Below are positions 17,760 through 28,284 of a DNA stretch of 64,000 nucleotides, in pieces. Below the pieces are notes generated by a model. The model saw only the letters and a list, made by a program, of their open reading frames with translations. It ran no database searches and was not told where the DNA came from. The stretch is from Shewanella sp. CG12_big_fil_rev_8_21_14_0_65_47_15 (GTDB lineage: Bacteria; Pseudomonadota; Gammaproteobacteria; Enterobacterales; Shewanellaceae), in assembly GCF_002783505.1 (NCBI RefSeq), contig NZ_PFGL01000033.1:1-64000 (forward strand), written 5' to 3'. Every line of letters begins with the position of its first letter. Position 1 is the stretch's first letter. The translations under genes were made by a program, and so were the position numbers.

Positions 17760-18686
17760 TTACTCAGTTAATGCTGCAAATGAAGCGACATCATTAACCG
17801 CTTGGGATGATAGTGATTTATTAATTCGTTTTGCAAGTCCCGTCAATACTTTACCAGGACCACACTCCACCAGTTGAGTAATACCTTTCTCGGCCATCAG
17901 TTCAACGGTTTCGCTCCAACGGACTGGACAATACAACTGACGTACTAATGCATCTTTAATTTCATCGACTGACGTTGGTGAAGCCACATCGACATTATTA
18001 ATCACAGTGATTTTAGGTGCATAAAACGGCACATCGTTCAACGCAACCGCGAGTTTATCTGCGGCAGGCTTCATCAATGCGCAGTGGGATGGCACACTGA
18101 CAGGTAAAGCCACCGCCATCTTAGCGCCAGCCGCTTTACACGCCGCGGCGGCACGTTCAACCGCGTCTTTTTGACCTGCAATCACGACTTGGCCAGGGCT
18201 ATTGAAGTTAACTGGGCTCACCACGTCACCTTGGGCCGCTTCGACGCAGGCATTAGCGATACCCTCGTTATCTAAACCAATAATGGCATACATGGCGCCG
18301 GTACCTGCAGGAACCGCTTGTTGCATCAGTTGGCCGCGTAACTCAACTAGCTTAATTGCGTCTTTAAAATCCATGACTCCGGCACACACTAAAGCCGAAT
18401 ATTCACCTAGGCTGTGACCCGCTAACATTGCTGGCATGGCTTTACCCGATGCAACAAAAGCACGCCAAATGGCAACGCTTGCAGCCAAAAGTGCTGGCTG
18501 GGTTTTATCGGTTTCATTTAAGGTTTCAACGGGACCTTCTTGCACTAATGCCCACAGATCATAACCTAATACCTCACTCGCCTCGGCAAAGGTTTGCCCA
18601 ACGACGGCGTGTGATCCGGCAAGTTCGGCTAACATGCCTAAAGCTTGTGAACCTTGGCCAGGAAATACAAAAGCGATATTTTCCAT
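17760..18686 (-). CDS. fabD: Malonyl-CoA:ACP transacylase
   Basis: Loads malonyl groups onto ACP. The N-terminus ENIAFVFPGQGSQ and the nucleophile elbow GHSLGE are diagnostic, and the catalytic His is in VPSHCALM. The frame is open from a TTG at 18692. The ATG two codons later (18686) is the more likely start, with an AGGT site upstream. Same operon as fabG and fabH. Confidence 0.96.
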   Translation of the reverse strand: MENIAFVFPGQGSQALGMLAELAGSHAVVGQTFAEASEVLGYDLWALVQEGPVETLNETDKTQPALLAASVAIWRAFVASGKAMPAMLAGHSLGEYSALVCAGVMDFKDAIKLVELRGQLMQQAVPAGTGAMYAIIGLDNEGIANACVEAAQGDVVSPVNFNSPGQVVIAGQKDAVERAAAACKAAGAKMAVALPVSVPSHCALMKPAADKLAVALNDVPFYAPKITVINNVDVASPTSVDEIKDALVRQLYCPVRWSETVELMAEKGITQLVECGPGKVLTGLAKRINKSLSSQAVNDVASFAALTE

Positions 18687-18776
18687 ATTCAAAATTACCT
18701 ATGGCGAACTTAATTTATTGAAAATGACTGACATCTCTAAGATAAACATAAACCTATGTTACTTAGATGAAAACGT

Positions 18777-19736
18777 TTAGAAACGCACTAACGCGCTGCC
18801 CCACGCAAACCCGGCACCAAAGGCTTCGAGCAGCAGTAATTGCCCGCGCTGAATACGACCATCACGCACAGCCTCATCGAGTGCAATAGGCACAGAGGCG
18901 GCGGAGGTATTACCGTGTCTCGCTAAGGTCAATACCACTTTATCGAGACTCATATCGAGCTTTTTCGCTGTGGCGTTAATGATACGGAAATTCGCTTGAT
19001 GGGGTACTAACCAGTCAATTTCCGACTTGTCGATATTATTGATGCGCAGTGTTTCGGTCACCACATGGGACAATTGAGTGACCGCCACTTTAAAGACATC
19101 GTTACCTTTCATGGTCATAAAACCGACCGCTTCAGAGGTTTCGCCTTTACGCGGCGGGAAAGCACATTTCAATAAGTCGCCCTGGCGACCATCGGCATAA
19201 ATGTGGGTAGAAATAATCCCGGGTTCGTCGGAGGCACCGATAACGGCAGCACCGGCTCCATCACCAAACAGAATAATAGTCGTGCGGTCCTCTGGCTCAC
19301 ATAGGCGAGACAGCACATCCGCACCAATCACTAACACTTTTTTTGCAGCACCAGTTTTAACAAATTGATCGGCGACTGAAAGTGCATATACGAAGCCTGA
19401 GCATGCTGCCGCAATATCGAAGGCCGGAATTGTATGCACCCCAAGCATAGCTTGGATTTCACAGGCGGCGGCTGGAAAAGCATTTGCCGCACTAGTCGTG
19501 CCACAAATGATCATGTCTAAATCTGATGCATCAATGCCCGCCATCTCTAGCGCCTTGAGTGCCGCTTGATAGCCCATAGTAGAAACGGTTTCATCGAAGG
19601 CCGCAATGCGACGTTCAGAGATACCCGTACGTTCAACAATCCATTGGTCAGTGGTTTCCACCATTTTTTCCAAATCTTGATTGCTACGCACCTGCACCGG
19701 TAGATAACTACCAGTTCCGAGAATTTTTGTATGCAT
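18777..19736 (-). CDS. fabH: 3-oxoacyl-[acyl-carrier-protein] synthase III
   Basis: Starts fatty-acid synthesis by condensing acetyl-CoA with malonyl-ACP. The 319-residue length is typical. The active-site Cys is in AAACSGF, His in [11 protein letters not shown], and Asn in RHGNTSAAS. It sits between plsX (9 bases) and fabD (90 bases) in the standard order. Confidence 0.97.
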   Translation of the reverse strand: MHTKILGTGSYLPVQVRSNQDLEKMVETTDQWIVERTGISERRIAAFDETVSTMGYQAALKALEMAGIDASDLDMIICGTTSAANAFPAAACEIQAMLGVHTIPAFDIAAACSGFVYALSVADQFVKTGAAKKVLVIGADVLSRLCEPEDRTTIILFGDGAGAAVIGASDEPGIISTHIYADGRQGDLLKCAFPPRKGETSEAVGFMTMKGNDVFKVAVTQLSHVVTETLRINNIDKSEIDWLVPHQANFRIINATAKKLDMSLDKVVLTLARHGNTSAASVPIALDEAVRDGRIQRGQLLLLEAFGAGFAWGSALVRF

Positions 19737-19745
19737 AAGGAGGGA

Positions 19746-20774
19746 TCAGTTATTTATATCTAAAAGAATCGACTCTAAACGATCTCTTATCATTTCAGGG
19801 AGTCGACGTTGAGCTTCAGTTACTGCCAAACTAATTGCTTGTAAATAGGCAGTTTCATCCGCATTTCCATGGCTTTTTACAACTATTCCGCGCAATCCTA
19901 TCAGACTTGCTCCGTTATAGTGGTCGGGGTTCATCTGACTGAGGACAGCCTGAATGCGAGGGGCGATGAGTTTTGCCAAAAAACGCACGAATAAACCTTG
20001 GGTTAGTCCCCGTTTTAACTGATGTACCAATAACTTGGCAATGCCTTCAGAGGTTTTAAGCGTGATATTACCCACAAAACCATCACAAACGATGACATCC
20101 ACGTTACCGGAATAGATTTCATCACCTTCGATAAAACCTGTGTAATTGATCTGATCGGTATTTTGCAGGATCTGCGCGGCTTGCTGAACTTGATCGTTGC
20201 CCTTAATCTCCTCAGTACCGACATTGAGTAAAGCCACTTTGGGGCGAGATTTTTTATCCACCGCTTCACAGAGCACTGAGCCCATTACGGCAAATTGGAA
20301 TAAGGTCTCAGAATCACAGGAAATATTCGCACCTAAGTCCAGCAAATAGACGGGCTTTTGGGTGACAGAGGGTAAACAGCTGACAAGCGCAGGCCTATCC
20401 ACACCTGGCAAGGTTTTTAATAACACCTTTGCCATGGCCATCAGCGCGCCCGTATTGCCGGCACTGACACACGCGGCCGCACGTTCATCCCGCACTAATT
20501 CGATGGCTAAGCGCATGGAACTTTTCTTGCGAGTACGTAAAGCATGCACGGGTCTATCCGTCATACTGACGACTTCATCGGTATGGATAACGTCTATACG
20601 GGAAAGTAGTAAAGGCTCGGCTTGGTGCAAATAGACATCAATTTCAGTCTTATCACCGACTAAAATGATTTTAAGAAAAGAGTGTAATTTTAGTGCCCGC
20701 AAGGCTGCAGGCACTGTGACGTGGGGGCCATGATCGCCACCCATCGCATCTAACGCAAGCGTCAGACTCGTCAT
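19746..20774 (-). CDS. plsX: Phosphate acyltransferase
   Basis: Converts acyl-ACP to acyl-phosphate for phospholipid synthesis, in the cytoplasm at the membrane. The 342-residue protein starts [16 protein letters not shown], the family hallmark, with GNTGALMA and the [10 protein letters not shown] block further on. It follows rpmF by 15 bases in the ribosome/lipid operon. Confidence 0.97.
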   Translation of the reverse strand: MTSLTLALDAMGGDHGPHVTVPAALRALKLHSFLKIILVGDKTEIDVYLHQAEPLLLSRIDVIHTDEVVSMTDRPVHALRTRKKSSMRLAIELVRDERAAACVSAGNTGALMAMAKVLLKTLPGVDRPALVSCLPSVTQKPVYLLDLGANISCDSETLFQFAVMGSVLCEAVDKKSRPKVALLNVGTEEIKGNDQVQQAAQILQNTDQINYTGFIEGDEIYSGNVDVIVCDGFVGNITLKTSEGIAKLLVHQLKRGLTQGLFVRFLAKLIAPRIQAVLSQMNPDHYNGASLIGLRGIVVKSHGNADETAYLQAISLAVTEAQRRLPEMIRDRLESILLDINN

Positions 20775-20789
20775 TAGGAAACCAACAAA

Positions 20790-20960
20790 TTACTTGTTGA
20801 TTACCTTTTTACCGCGATAGAAGCCATCTGCAGTCACATTGTGACGCATATGGATTTCACCGCTGGTAGCGTCTACAGACAGCTGAGCAGTGCTCAGTGC
20901 GTCATGTGAACGGCGCATACCGCGCTTTGAACGAGATTTTTTGTTCTGTTGTACAGCCAT
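20790..20960 (-). CDS. rpmF: 50S ribosomal protein L32
   Basis: Fifty-six codons starting [20 protein letters not shown], the conserved N-terminus of L32. The rest ([15 protein letters not shown]) also fits. It lies in the classical yceD-rpmF-plsX order: 17 bases after yceD and 15 before plsX. It is a non-zinc form, since the Cys pairs found in some L32 proteins are absent. Confidence 0.97.
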
Positions 20961-20977
20961 TGGCCCTGTCTCCTAGA

Positions 20978-21502
20978 TTACTTGCTCTTCAGTTTTTCTA
21001 ACACTGCAAACGGATTTGGACGCTCCTCTTGAGCGGGTTCGATCTCGCCTACAACTATGTCTTTAGAACCCATATTACAATCAATTTCTTCATGCATTGG
21101 GATTATCGGCATAGCGACTATCAATTCATCTTCGATCAATTGATGCAGACGTACTTCGCCAATTTCATTGCACTCAATTGGGTCATACGCATCCGGGAGC
21201 TCATCGATTTCTGCCTTAGTCCGGCATGGACCGAAGCAAAACTCGACCGTAACCTCAGTGGTAAATAGCGTCATGCAGCGTTGACATATCAGAGTGAGCT
21301 CCGTCACAGCCTTCCCTTTCAGGTAGACTATCCCCTGTAAATCCACACCACATTCAAGCGACACTGCCACATCGGAACAGTCGCCGGCACATAACTCATT
21401 TAATCTTTTCAGCTGCACACCAGGAACTACGCCCTGATAAGTCATGCGACTCGAGGCGGCACGAAATGGATCAATTGAAACCGGTATCTTTACTGTTTGC
21501 AT
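20978..21502 (-). CDS. yceD: YceD/DUF177 family protein (23S rRNA accumulation protein)
   Basis: A 174-residue acidic protein conserved next to rpmF in gammaproteobacteria and linked by family knowledge to 23S rRNA accumulation. A Cys pair (ICQRCM) near the middle, the CFGPCR segment and an acidic C-terminal half with NPFAVLEKLK are typical. It is the first gene of the operon, and its start is separated by 265 bases from divergent yceF. Confidence 0.92.
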   Translation of the reverse strand: MQTVKIPVSIDPFRAASSRMTYQGVVPGVQLKRLNELCAGDCSDVAVSLECGVDLQGIVYLKGKAVTELTLICQRCMTLFTTEVTVEFCFGPCRTKAEIDELPDAYDPIECNEIGEVRLHQLIEDELIVAMPIIPMHEEIDCNMGSKDIVVGEIEPAQEERPNPFAVLEKLKSK

Positions 21503-21767
21503 AAGGCGCGCATATTATAGTTTGAAAACGCTAGAGTCAAAGAAAAATTTCTAACTTAAGTCCCAGTCTGCAACTTAAGCCCTTCTCCAGCCCCAACATT
21601 GAAATTAACGGAAGCGAAATTTTACCCAAGCAAGCGAAGGCATACAAGCGTAAGCCGCCTAAAATAGCGACATTCATCGAAAAGAAACGCCGAAATACGA
21701 AAGGCTTGCTCTTTCTGGCCAAGATTCGCGACAATAACTCCCCATTTAAGCTGTAGACAGGTCCAAT
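21503..21767. other. Divergent promoter region yceD/yceF
   Basis: Must carry promoters for both the ribosome/lipid operon and yceF. I see no clear box or credible small gene. Confidence 0.4.
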
Positions 21768-22352
21768 ATGCCTCCCCATTTAGTGTTAGCGTCAACCTCT
21801 GTGTATCGACAAGCATTACTGCAAAAACTGGGGCTAGCCTTTGAATGCTGTAATCCCAATATTGATGAAACGCCGAAGGTGGACGAGTCAGCGCAGGCCC
21901 TAGTGCTACGGCTCGCACAGGCGAAAGCCCTCGCTGGGGGCGAATATTTCCCCAATAGCCTCATTATTGGCTCAGATCAGGTCGCAGTGATAGATGGCAG
22001 GATTATCGGTAAACCCCATCATTTTGATAATGCCGTCGCGCAGCTCACCCAAGCCTCTGGCAAGGCCATCACTTTTTATACGGGTCTTGCACTCTATAAT
22101 GCCGCAACGGGCGCGATGACTGCCGAGGTTGAACCTTTTACGGTGCATTTCAGGCACCTTAGCCATGCACAGATTGTCGCATACATAGAAAAGGAAGAGC
22201 CCTACTACTGCGCGGGCAGTTTTAAGAGTGAAGGTTTAGGCATTGCGCTATTTACACAACTCGAAGGCCGCGATCCCAATACCTTAGTGGGTTTGCCACT
22301 GATATTACTGACGGAAATGCTGTTAGCCCAAGGTGTAGACGTTCTCGCTTAA
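21768..22352 (+). CDS. yceF: Maf-like nucleotide pyrophosphatase
   Basis: House-cleaning NTP pyrophosphatase of the Maf family, YceF (7-methyl-GTP) subgroup by position next to yceD. 194 residues. The N-terminus [18 protein letters not shown] holds the S/R/Q catalytic loop, with IDETP, [12 protein letters not shown] LRLAQAKA and GSDQV motifs following. It is a single gene. Confidence 0.93.
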   Translation: MPPHLVLASTSVYRQALLQKLGLAFECCNPNIDETPKVDESAQALVLRLAQAKALAGGEYFPNSLIIGSDQVAVIDGRIIGKPHHFDNAVAQLTQASGKAITFYTGLALYNAATGAMTAEVEPFTVHFRHLSHAQIVAYIEKEEPYYCAGSFKSEGLGIALFTQLEGRDPNTLVGLPLILLTEMLLAQGVDVLA

Positions 22353-22489
22353 TGCGCTTATTCCTTTACTTAGGCTCTGCTCTGTTCGCTCAGTTTATAG
22401 GAACGATAAAACGCACGAACAAATATCGAGCCGCTGCGTCGTTTTATCGACGAGAAGATGAGACGTAAATAACAAAGAAGTCTCATGGG

Positions 22490-22510
22490 AAGCGGCATGT
22501 CTTGCCGCTT
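22490..22510. other. Stem-loop downstream of HAD phosphatase gene
   Basis: AAGCGGCA / TGCCGCTT arms with a 5-base loop between yceF and the convergent HAD gene. There is no T-run, so terminator function is doubtful. Confidence 0.35.
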
Positions 22511-22526
22511 TAGCGTAGTTGAAGCA

Positions 22527-23264
22527 TTAGAGGTATTGCAGCAATTGCGCTGGTGAGTCAATTAAGGCGATAGGTTTTGCCCGCAGCAACTTTTCGGCAC
22601 TGTGGGCACCATAGGTGACGCCAACACTATCAATTCCGGCATTGGCCGCCATGGTCAAATCCAGCAGAGAATCGCCCACCATCAAGGCTCGGTTAGGGGC
22701 AACATTCAATTCACTCAGCAAGCTTGATATCATTTCAGGATGGGGTTTACTGTGCACTTCATCGGCGCAGCGGGATGCAACAAAATATCGACCTAAGCCT
22801 GTTTGCTCAAAGACACGCTCAAGCCCCGCACGGGCCTTACCCGTTGCAACGGCTAATTGGTAGCCTTGATTATGTAAGTCATCGATTAATACTGGCGCTT
22901 GTGCAAAGAGCGGCGTTGGCGTGGTGTCTAAATGCAAATATTGTGCTTTAAACTCGGCGCGCATCTGCAGATATTCATCCTCTTCGCCTTGGCTGAATGC
23001 ATTTTTAGGATGTGGGCGCAGAGAATATACAGAAGCAGCGCAGGGATTGAGTCCCTGTGGAAACAGGACTCGAAGTGCTTCTGTCATAGAAAGACCGATG
23101 ATATCGCGAATATCGCTTTCGGTTGGGATAGGTAAAGTGAGTACCCTCGCCATATTTTCAATACAGACGATGATTTTACCTATGGAGTCCATCAGAGTGC
23201 CATCCCAATCGAAAATCACTAAATCATATTTTCTGGCATCAAATCGCTTAGGTTGCACTCTCAT
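22527..23264 (-). CDS. HAD-family phosphatase (phosphoglycolate-phosphatase-like)
   Basis: A 245-residue haloacid-dehalogenase hydrolase. Motif I is VIFDWDGTLMDS (nucleophile and acid Asp), motif II is the Thr of AVATGKAR, motif III is the Lys of SKPHPEM, and motif IV is the MVGDSLLDLTMA Asp residues. The helical cap lies between motifs I and II, as in Gph. It lies 44 bases after rluC on the same strand, a conserved pairing in gammaproteobacteria. The natural substrate is unknown. Confidence 0.92.
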   Translation of the reverse strand: MRVQPKRFDARKYDLVIFDWDGTLMDSIGKIIVCIENMARVLTLPIPTESDIRDIIGLSMTEALRVLFPQGLNPCAASVYSLRPHPKNAFSQGEEDEYLQMRAEFKAQYLHLDTTPTPLFAQAPVLIDDLHNQGYQLAVATGKARAGLERVFEQTGLGRYFVASRCADEVHSKPHPEMISSLLSELNVAPNRALMVGDSLLDLTMAANAGIDSVGVTYGAHSAEKLLRAKPIALIDSPAQLLQYL

Positions 23265-23308
23265 AAAACATCATCGTCCGTAAAGCATAAAATATAGGTC
23301 TAACCGTT

Positions 23309-24271
23309 TTAGACGCGTTTAAGCCGACTCAAAACCAATGATAAATTGTCATCTAAGGGGGCAGAAACCCGCATCACTTCGTCGTTCTCAGGGTGAATAA
23401 ACATCAATTCAGCCGCATGCAAGAATAAACGCTCAAGACCGAGTGCACGCATGCTGTCATCGAATCCCTGCTCGCTATACTTTTCATCACAGGCGATAGG
23501 ATGCCCTGCATATTGACAGTGCACCCGAATTTGGTGAGTTCTACCCGTAACAGGACTGGCTTGAACTAAGGTACAGCCTTGATAGCGCTGCATAATTTTA
23601 AAACGGGTTTCTGAAGGCTTACCTTCCGCATTCACACGTACTATGCGCTCACCGGATTTTAGCGTGATCTTCAGCAGAGGTTGTTTGACGACTTTGTCCT
23701 GTGCTGACCACTCCCCTCTCACTAGTGCTAAATAGTCCTTTTGCATCTTTTTGCAGCGCAGTTGATCGTGCATATGTTTGAGTGCGCTGCGTTTTTTGGC
23801 AACCAGTAACACACCCGAAGTGTCTTTATCGAGGCGATGCACTAATTCTAAAAACTTTTGCTGTGGTCTTAAGGAACGCAGCGCTTCAATCACACCGTAA
23901 TCGACACCACTGCCACCATGCACGGCAATGCCCGCTGGCTTGTTGAGTACAATTAAATGATTATCTTCATGTAAGATACGATCTTCGAGCTGCGACACCT
24001 TACTCAAATTAGCAGAAGGTGCGGTACGGTTATCCGGCTCCGCCACTCTGACGGGAGGGATACGCACTATGTCACCCATCTGCAACTTATACTCTGGTTT
24101 GATGCGTTTCTTATTGACTCGTACTTCGCCCTTGCGGACGATGCGGTAGATCATGCTCTTAGGCACGCCCTTAAGAGCCGTCATTAAAAAGTTGTCGATT
24201 CGCTGTTCGAAATGATCTTCATCGATAGTGATCAATTGAACCTGTTGCTGTGGGGTGGATACTGTATTCAT
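23309..24271 (-). CDS. rluC: 23S rRNA pseudouridine synthase (955/2504/2580)
   Basis: Isomerises uridines in 23S rRNA. An N-terminal S4 RNA-binding domain (FLMTALKGVPKSMIYRIVRKGEVRVNKKR region) precedes the RluA-type catalytic domain, with the catalytic Asp in HRLDKDTSG. The internal ATG at 24271 gives 320 residues and the E. coli-like N-terminus. The frame open to 24367 has no better start. It is divergent from rne, exactly as in E. coli. Confidence 0.95.
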   Translation of the reverse strand: MNTVSTPQQQVQLITIDEDHFEQRIDNFLMTALKGVPKSMIYRIVRKGEVRVNKKRIKPEYKLQMGDIVRIPPVRVAEPDNRTAPSANLSKVSQLEDRILHEDNHLIVLNKPAGIAVHGGSGVDYGVIEALRSLRPQQKFLELVHRLDKDTSGVLLVAKKRSALKHMHDQLRCKKMQKDYLALVRGEWSAQDKVVKQPLLKITLKSGERIVRVNAEGKPSETRFKIMQRYQGCTLVQASPVTGRTHQIRVHCQYAGHPIACDEKYSEQGFDDSMRALGLERLFLHAAELMFIHPENDEVMRVSAPLDDNLSLVLSRLKRV

Positions 24272-24867
24272 GATGCGCCATCTGACTAAAACGGCCGCCA
24301 TTGTACAACAACTGAGAAGAATTGTGCCTTTCCATTGCTGAATTTTTTGATTATTGCTATATTTCACCAGCGATTAGGGATAAGCCGTGAATAAAGTGTT
24401 CACAAGATCCCAATCCCAAGCGAAAAGTTTCTCGGATAAAAAAACATTTTCTTGATAGCAACTCATTGATTTGCAAATCGTATACTGAGTAAAAATACCA
24501 CAAATGCGTTTTTTACGATTAAATCGAGAAAATCACCTTGTTTTGACGAGGTTTTCCTAGAGCTTTTCTCCCCGATTTCGAACAATATTTTAACTTGTCG
24601 TCAGACAAACCGATTCGACTTGGGCATTACCGGAACGAAACTAAAGAATTTATGGGGTTGGTTGATGTTTTACAACGAATTCCTTGTTTTTGTAATCATT
24701 AAAAAATAAGCCATAAATAGGATGCGACACGCAGCGACTGCGTCTAACAGTAATGCGCACCTTGCCTAGCCACACCAGCCGTGAGGCTCAGTCGACCACT
24801 GCTAGGCCCGTAATGCAGCGAAACGCGATTGTTTGATGACCTCTATTTAAAGAAGAATGACGTCATC
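24272..24867 (+). other. rne: Long rluC-rne intergenic region and rne leader
   Basis: Nearly 600 bases. The right part is the probable rne 5' untranslated leader. It contains a 6-bp hairpin (24729-24743) and a larger stem GCCTAGC/GCTAGGC (24764-24807) with an inner AGCC-GTGA-GGCT hairpin. In E. coli the rne leader lets RNase E control its own mRNA, and a similar role here is inferred. No open frame is convincing. Confidence 0.55.
24729..24807 (+). promoter_or_regulatory. Structured element in rne leader
   Basis: Hairpin ACGCAG-CGA-CTGCGT, then stem GCCTAGC...GCTAGGC enclosing AGCC-GTGA-GGCT, 60-140 bases before the rne ATG. It is a candidate autoregulatory RNA element. Confidence 0.5.
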
Positions 24868-27800
24868 ATGAAACGTATGTTAATCAATGCGACTCAATCA
24901 GAAGAGTTGCGTGTTGCCCTTGTCGATGGGCAACAACTGTATGATCTTGATATTGAAAGTCCAGGTCACGAACAGAAAAAATCCAACATTTACAAAGGTA
25001 AAATTACCCGCGTAGAACCGTCTTTAGAAGCCGCTTTCGTCGACTACGGTGCCGATCGCCACGGCTTTTTGCCACTGAAAGAAATCGCCAGAGAATATTT
25101 CCCTAAGGGATATTCGTTCCAAGGTCGCCCCAATATCAAAGAAGTGGTCAGTGAAGGACAGGAAGTGATTGTCCAAATTGACAAGGAAGAACGCGGCAAT
25201 AAAGGCGCTGCATTAACAACCTTCATCAGCCTTGCAGGTTCTTATTTAGTCTTAATGCCAAACAACCCACGTGCAGGCGGGATTTCCCGTCGTATCGAAG
25301 GTGATGAGCGCACTGAGTTAAAAGAAGCGATGGCCGATTTAGAAGTGCCAGTGGGCATGGGACTTATCGTGCGTACTGCCGGTGTAGGTAAAGAATCCGC
25401 CGAGTTAAAGTGGGACTTAAAAGTTCTGCAACACCACTGGGCGGCAATCACCGAAGCTTCACAAGTTAAAGGCGCTCCTTTCTTAATTCACCAAGAAAGC
25501 AATGTGATCGTGCGCGCTATTCGTGACTATTTACGCCGTGATGTGGGCGAGATCCTAATCGATCACCCCCGTATTTTCGAAGAAGCTAAGCAACATATAG
25601 CCTTAGTTCGCCCAGATTTCGTCGAGCGCGTCAAACTTTACGAAGCCGAAGTGCCGTTATTCACTCACTTCCAAATCGAATCACAAATCGAATCCGCCTT
25701 CCAACGTGAAGTACGTTTACCATCTGGCGGCTCGATTGTTATCGACCCAACGGAAGCCTTAACCTCAATCGATATCAACTCTGCCCGTGCCACTAAAGGC
25801 GGCGATATTGAAGAGACCGCGCTTAACACTAACCTTGAAGCCGCCGATGAAATTGCCCGTCAATTACGTCTACGTGACTTAGGTGGCTTAGTGGTGATCG
25901 ACTTTATCGATATGACGCCTGTGCGCCATCAACGTGAAGTTGAAAACCGTTTACGTGATGCAGTGCACCACGACCGCGCTCGCGTGCAATTAGGCCGTAT
26001 TTCTCGTTTCGGTTTGATGGAAATGTCGCGTCAACGTCTGCGCCCCTCTTTGGAAGAATCAGCGGCGCACATCTGCCCTCGCTGTCATGGCCAAGGTACG
26101 ATTCGCAGTACTGAGTCTTTAGCACTGTCGATTTTACGTTTGATGGAAGAAGAAGCCATCAAAGAAAATACCTCACAAATCGAAGCGATTGTTCCTGTCG
26201 ATGTGGCAGCTTTTTTGTTAAACGAGAAACGCAAAGCCATTCGCATTACAGAGCAACGTCACGATGTTGAAGTATATGTGATCCCCGATGCGCACATGAT
26301 GACGCCAGATTACCGCGTGATCCGTCATCGTAGTGATGATGAAATCAGCGAATCTAGCTATAAGCGTATCGAACAGCCTGAAGCCAAATTGTATGAGCCA
26401 CGTAAACTGGAACGTACCGCAGCACCTATTCCTGCATTAAAAGGTTTCGCAGCGCCACAGAAAGTGGAACAAGCGCCATCCCCAACGGTGAAAGTTGAAG
26501 CGCCACAACCCGGTTTCTTCAGTAAGCTAATGAGTGCGATCAGCGCTTTATTTGGTTCAAGCGAAAAATCTGAGCCAGTTAAAGCCGTTGAAACTAAAAA
26601 CACCGATGCCAATACGACCAATGCGAATCGCCGTAATCGCCGTAATGACACCCGTCGTACTCGCACAGGTCAAGATGCCGATAAAGCCAAAGACGGCTCC
26701 CGTGAGCCACGCAGTCGCAATCCTAAGAAGTCGGCCGATGCCGCGGTAAGCACAAGCACTCAAGAACGCCCAGCGCGCGAGAAGGAAGATGCCGCTAAAC
26801 GTCCAGCGAAAACGGAACCTAAACCACGAGTTCAAGCGTCTAAAGAAGTCGCAGCTGAAACTCAAGACGATGCACCTAAGCAGGAAGTCGCCCGTGAACG
26901 TCGCCAACGTCGTAATATGCGCCGCAAAGTGCGTATCGACAATGGTAACAACATGCCAGATAGCAGCCTTCAAGAAGAAGCCCTGTTAGCTGAAGTCGCG
27001 GCGGTTAATGCAGCTGTGGCAGCAGAAATAGCGCAGGAAGTGCCAGCAGAAGCCAAAGCTCCCCGTGCACGTCGTCAGCCACGTAAAGAAACGGTCCAGG
27101 TGAAGGAAGTATCCGACGTTGCCGTAGAACTCACCGAAACTCAAGCTAATGCGACTGAAACCGCTGCAGTGAGTAACGATGACACGATTAACACGCCCTT
27201 AGCCCCAACTGACAGTGCTGACCAAATCAAAGCCGATGTTGCCGAGATTACCCTTGATGCACAAGCAACTGAAACAGATGCGGATAATATCGACGCAGAC
27301 GAAAAAGCCAAACGCGAATCCCGCGATGGACAACGTCGTAGCCGCCGTAGTCCACGTCATCTACGCGCTGCTGGTCAACGTCGCCGCCGTGATGAAGATG
27401 AGCAAGGTACTTCTGCGCCAGCCCAATTCATTCCTAACGATGAATTAGGTGCAGATCAAGAGTACCCAACCGAAGTGATAAGCACCCCCGTGGTAACATC
27501 GACTCCAGTGACAAATACCGAAGTCGTTGTAACTCCACCGCCGGTTGAACAAGCAGCAGTAGAGATGATTAGCCTTGCAGCTCCAGCGGAAGCAGCAACT
27601 ACCGCAGCCAAAGAAACCGTTGCAGTTGTTGAAGCCGTTGCGGCTGTTGAAACCGAAGTTGCAATAGCACCAGAGGCTGCCGTTTCAAGCATCAAAGATC
27701 AGGTAACAGAACAAACTGTCGCCGCCCCAACCACCGAACATGCTGAAGCGACTGAGGTCAACGCTGATTCAGCGATAGAGAGCCTTGTTGCGGTAAAAGA

Positions 27801-28119
27801 AACCGCAAAAGACTCAGTCAAAGCTGTCGCATCGGCTCCTATGACAAAGCCTGCCGCAATCGCTAAACCACAGGCGAAAGCTCAAGTGGCTTCGACGACG
27901 GTTAATCCACAAGTGACGGATGCAGTGACGAGCAAACCGAAAGCAGCCAGCCGCTTTGGAGCTATGGTATCGTCGGATATGACGAAGCCTGTAGTTGAAG
28001 TGAGGGCTCAGGTCGAAGTGCCTAAGGGACGTGAATACGACACGAATACAACCGATGAAGCCTCTGCACCTAAGATAAAACTGGCAAACAGCGCAGAATC
28101 GGATATGGCGCGCCCATAA
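24868..28119 (+). CDS. rne: Ribonuclease E
   Basis: Endonuclease scaffold of the RNA degradosome. From the ATG at 24868 it starts [20 protein letters not shown], nearly the E. coli sequence. The S1 domain follows, then the 5'-sensor and DNase I-like domain ([10 protein letters not shown] with a metal-binding Asp, and VIDFIDM), and the zinc-link C-P-R-C-H. The catalytic half ends near residue 510. The remainder is a long low-complexity region: basic R-rich stretches ([18 protein letters not shown]) for RNA binding alternate with Ala/Glu/Val-rich acidic segments. A short conserved-looking C-terminus ([17 protein letters not shown]) may bind PNPase. Total 1083 residues. A strong terminator follows. 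Confidence 0.97.
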   Translation: MKRMLINATQSEELRVALVDGQQLYDLDIESPGHEQKKSNIYKGKITRVEPSLEAAFVDYGADRHGFLPLKEIAREYFPKGYSFQGRPNIKEVVSEGQEVIVQIDKEERGNKGAALTTFISLAGSYLVLMPNNPRAGGISRRIEGDERTELKEAMADLEVPVGMGLIVRTAGVGKESAELKWDLKVLQHHWAAITEASQVKGAPFLIHQESNVIVRAIRDYLRRDVGEILIDHPRIFEEAKQHIALVRPDFVERVKLYEAEVPLFTHFQIESQIESAFQREVRLPSGGSIVIDPTEALTSIDINSARATKGGDIEETALNTNLEAADEIARQLRLRDLGGLVVIDFIDMTPVRHQREVENRLRDAVHHDRARVQLGRISRFGLMEMSRQRLRPSLEESAAHICPRCHGQGTIRSTESLALSILRLMEEEAIKENTSQIEAIVPVDVAAFLLNEKRKAIRITEQRHDVEVYVIPDAHMMTPDYRVIRHRSDDEISESSYKRIEQPEAKLYEPRKLERTAAPIPALKGFAAPQKVEQAPSPTVKVEAPQPGFFSKLMSAISALFGSSEKSEPVKAVETKNTDANTTNANRRNRRNDTRRTRTGQDADKAKDGSREPRSRNPKKSADAAVSTSTQERPAREKEDAAKRPAKTEPKPRVQASKEVAAETQDDAPKQEVARERRQRRNMRRKVRIDNGNNMPDSSLQEEALLAEVAAVNAAVAAEIAQEVPAEAKAPRARRQPRKETVQVKEVSDVAVELTETQANATETAAVSNDDTINTPLAPTDSADQIKADVAEITLDAQATETDADNIDADEKAKRESRDGQRRSRRSPRHLRAAGQRRRRDEDEQGTSAPAQFIPNDELGADQEYPTEVISTPVVTSTPVTNTEVVVTPPPVEQAAVEMISLAAPAEAATTAAKETVAVVEAVAAVETEVAIAPEAAVSSIKDQVTEQTVAAPTTEHAEATEVNADSAIESLVAVKETAKDSVKAVASAPMTKPAAIAKPQAKAQVASTTVNPQVTDAVTSKPKAASRFGAMVSSDMTKPVVEVRAQVEVPKGREYDTNTTDEASAPKIKLANSAESDMARP

Positions 28120-28137
28120 GCGTAAGCCATTCCCACA

Positions 28138-28171
28138 AAAAAAAAAGCCATGCAACTGCATGGCTTTTTTA
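28138..28171 (+). terminator. rne terminator
   Basis: A-run, AGCCATGC-AACT-GCATGGCT stem-loop, T-run, 20 bases after the stop. Confidence 0.88.
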
Positions 28172-28284
28172 TTTCAGGACTAGACAACGGCAGAATTAAC
28201 CTACATTTAAGGTGTAGCTTAATCTCATTTTTTGTTAGTATTCGCGGCTTATTTTTGCAACAACAATTGAGTAACAGAGGTTCC

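Noticed and set aside
22370..22561. 63-codon minus-strand frame beyond the HAD gene
   Set aside because: No start signal, overlaps the HAD gene end, composition unlike a protein.
26500..28000. Repetitive appearance of the RNase E C-terminal coding region
   Set aside because: It is the usual low-complexity Arg/Ala/Glu-rich degradosome scaffold, not a DNA repeat array or recent duplication.
28150..28284. N-terminal extension of the SulP frame
   Set aside because: It would start inside the rne terminator hairpin; the ATG at 28285 with a GAGG site gives the normal family N-terminus.
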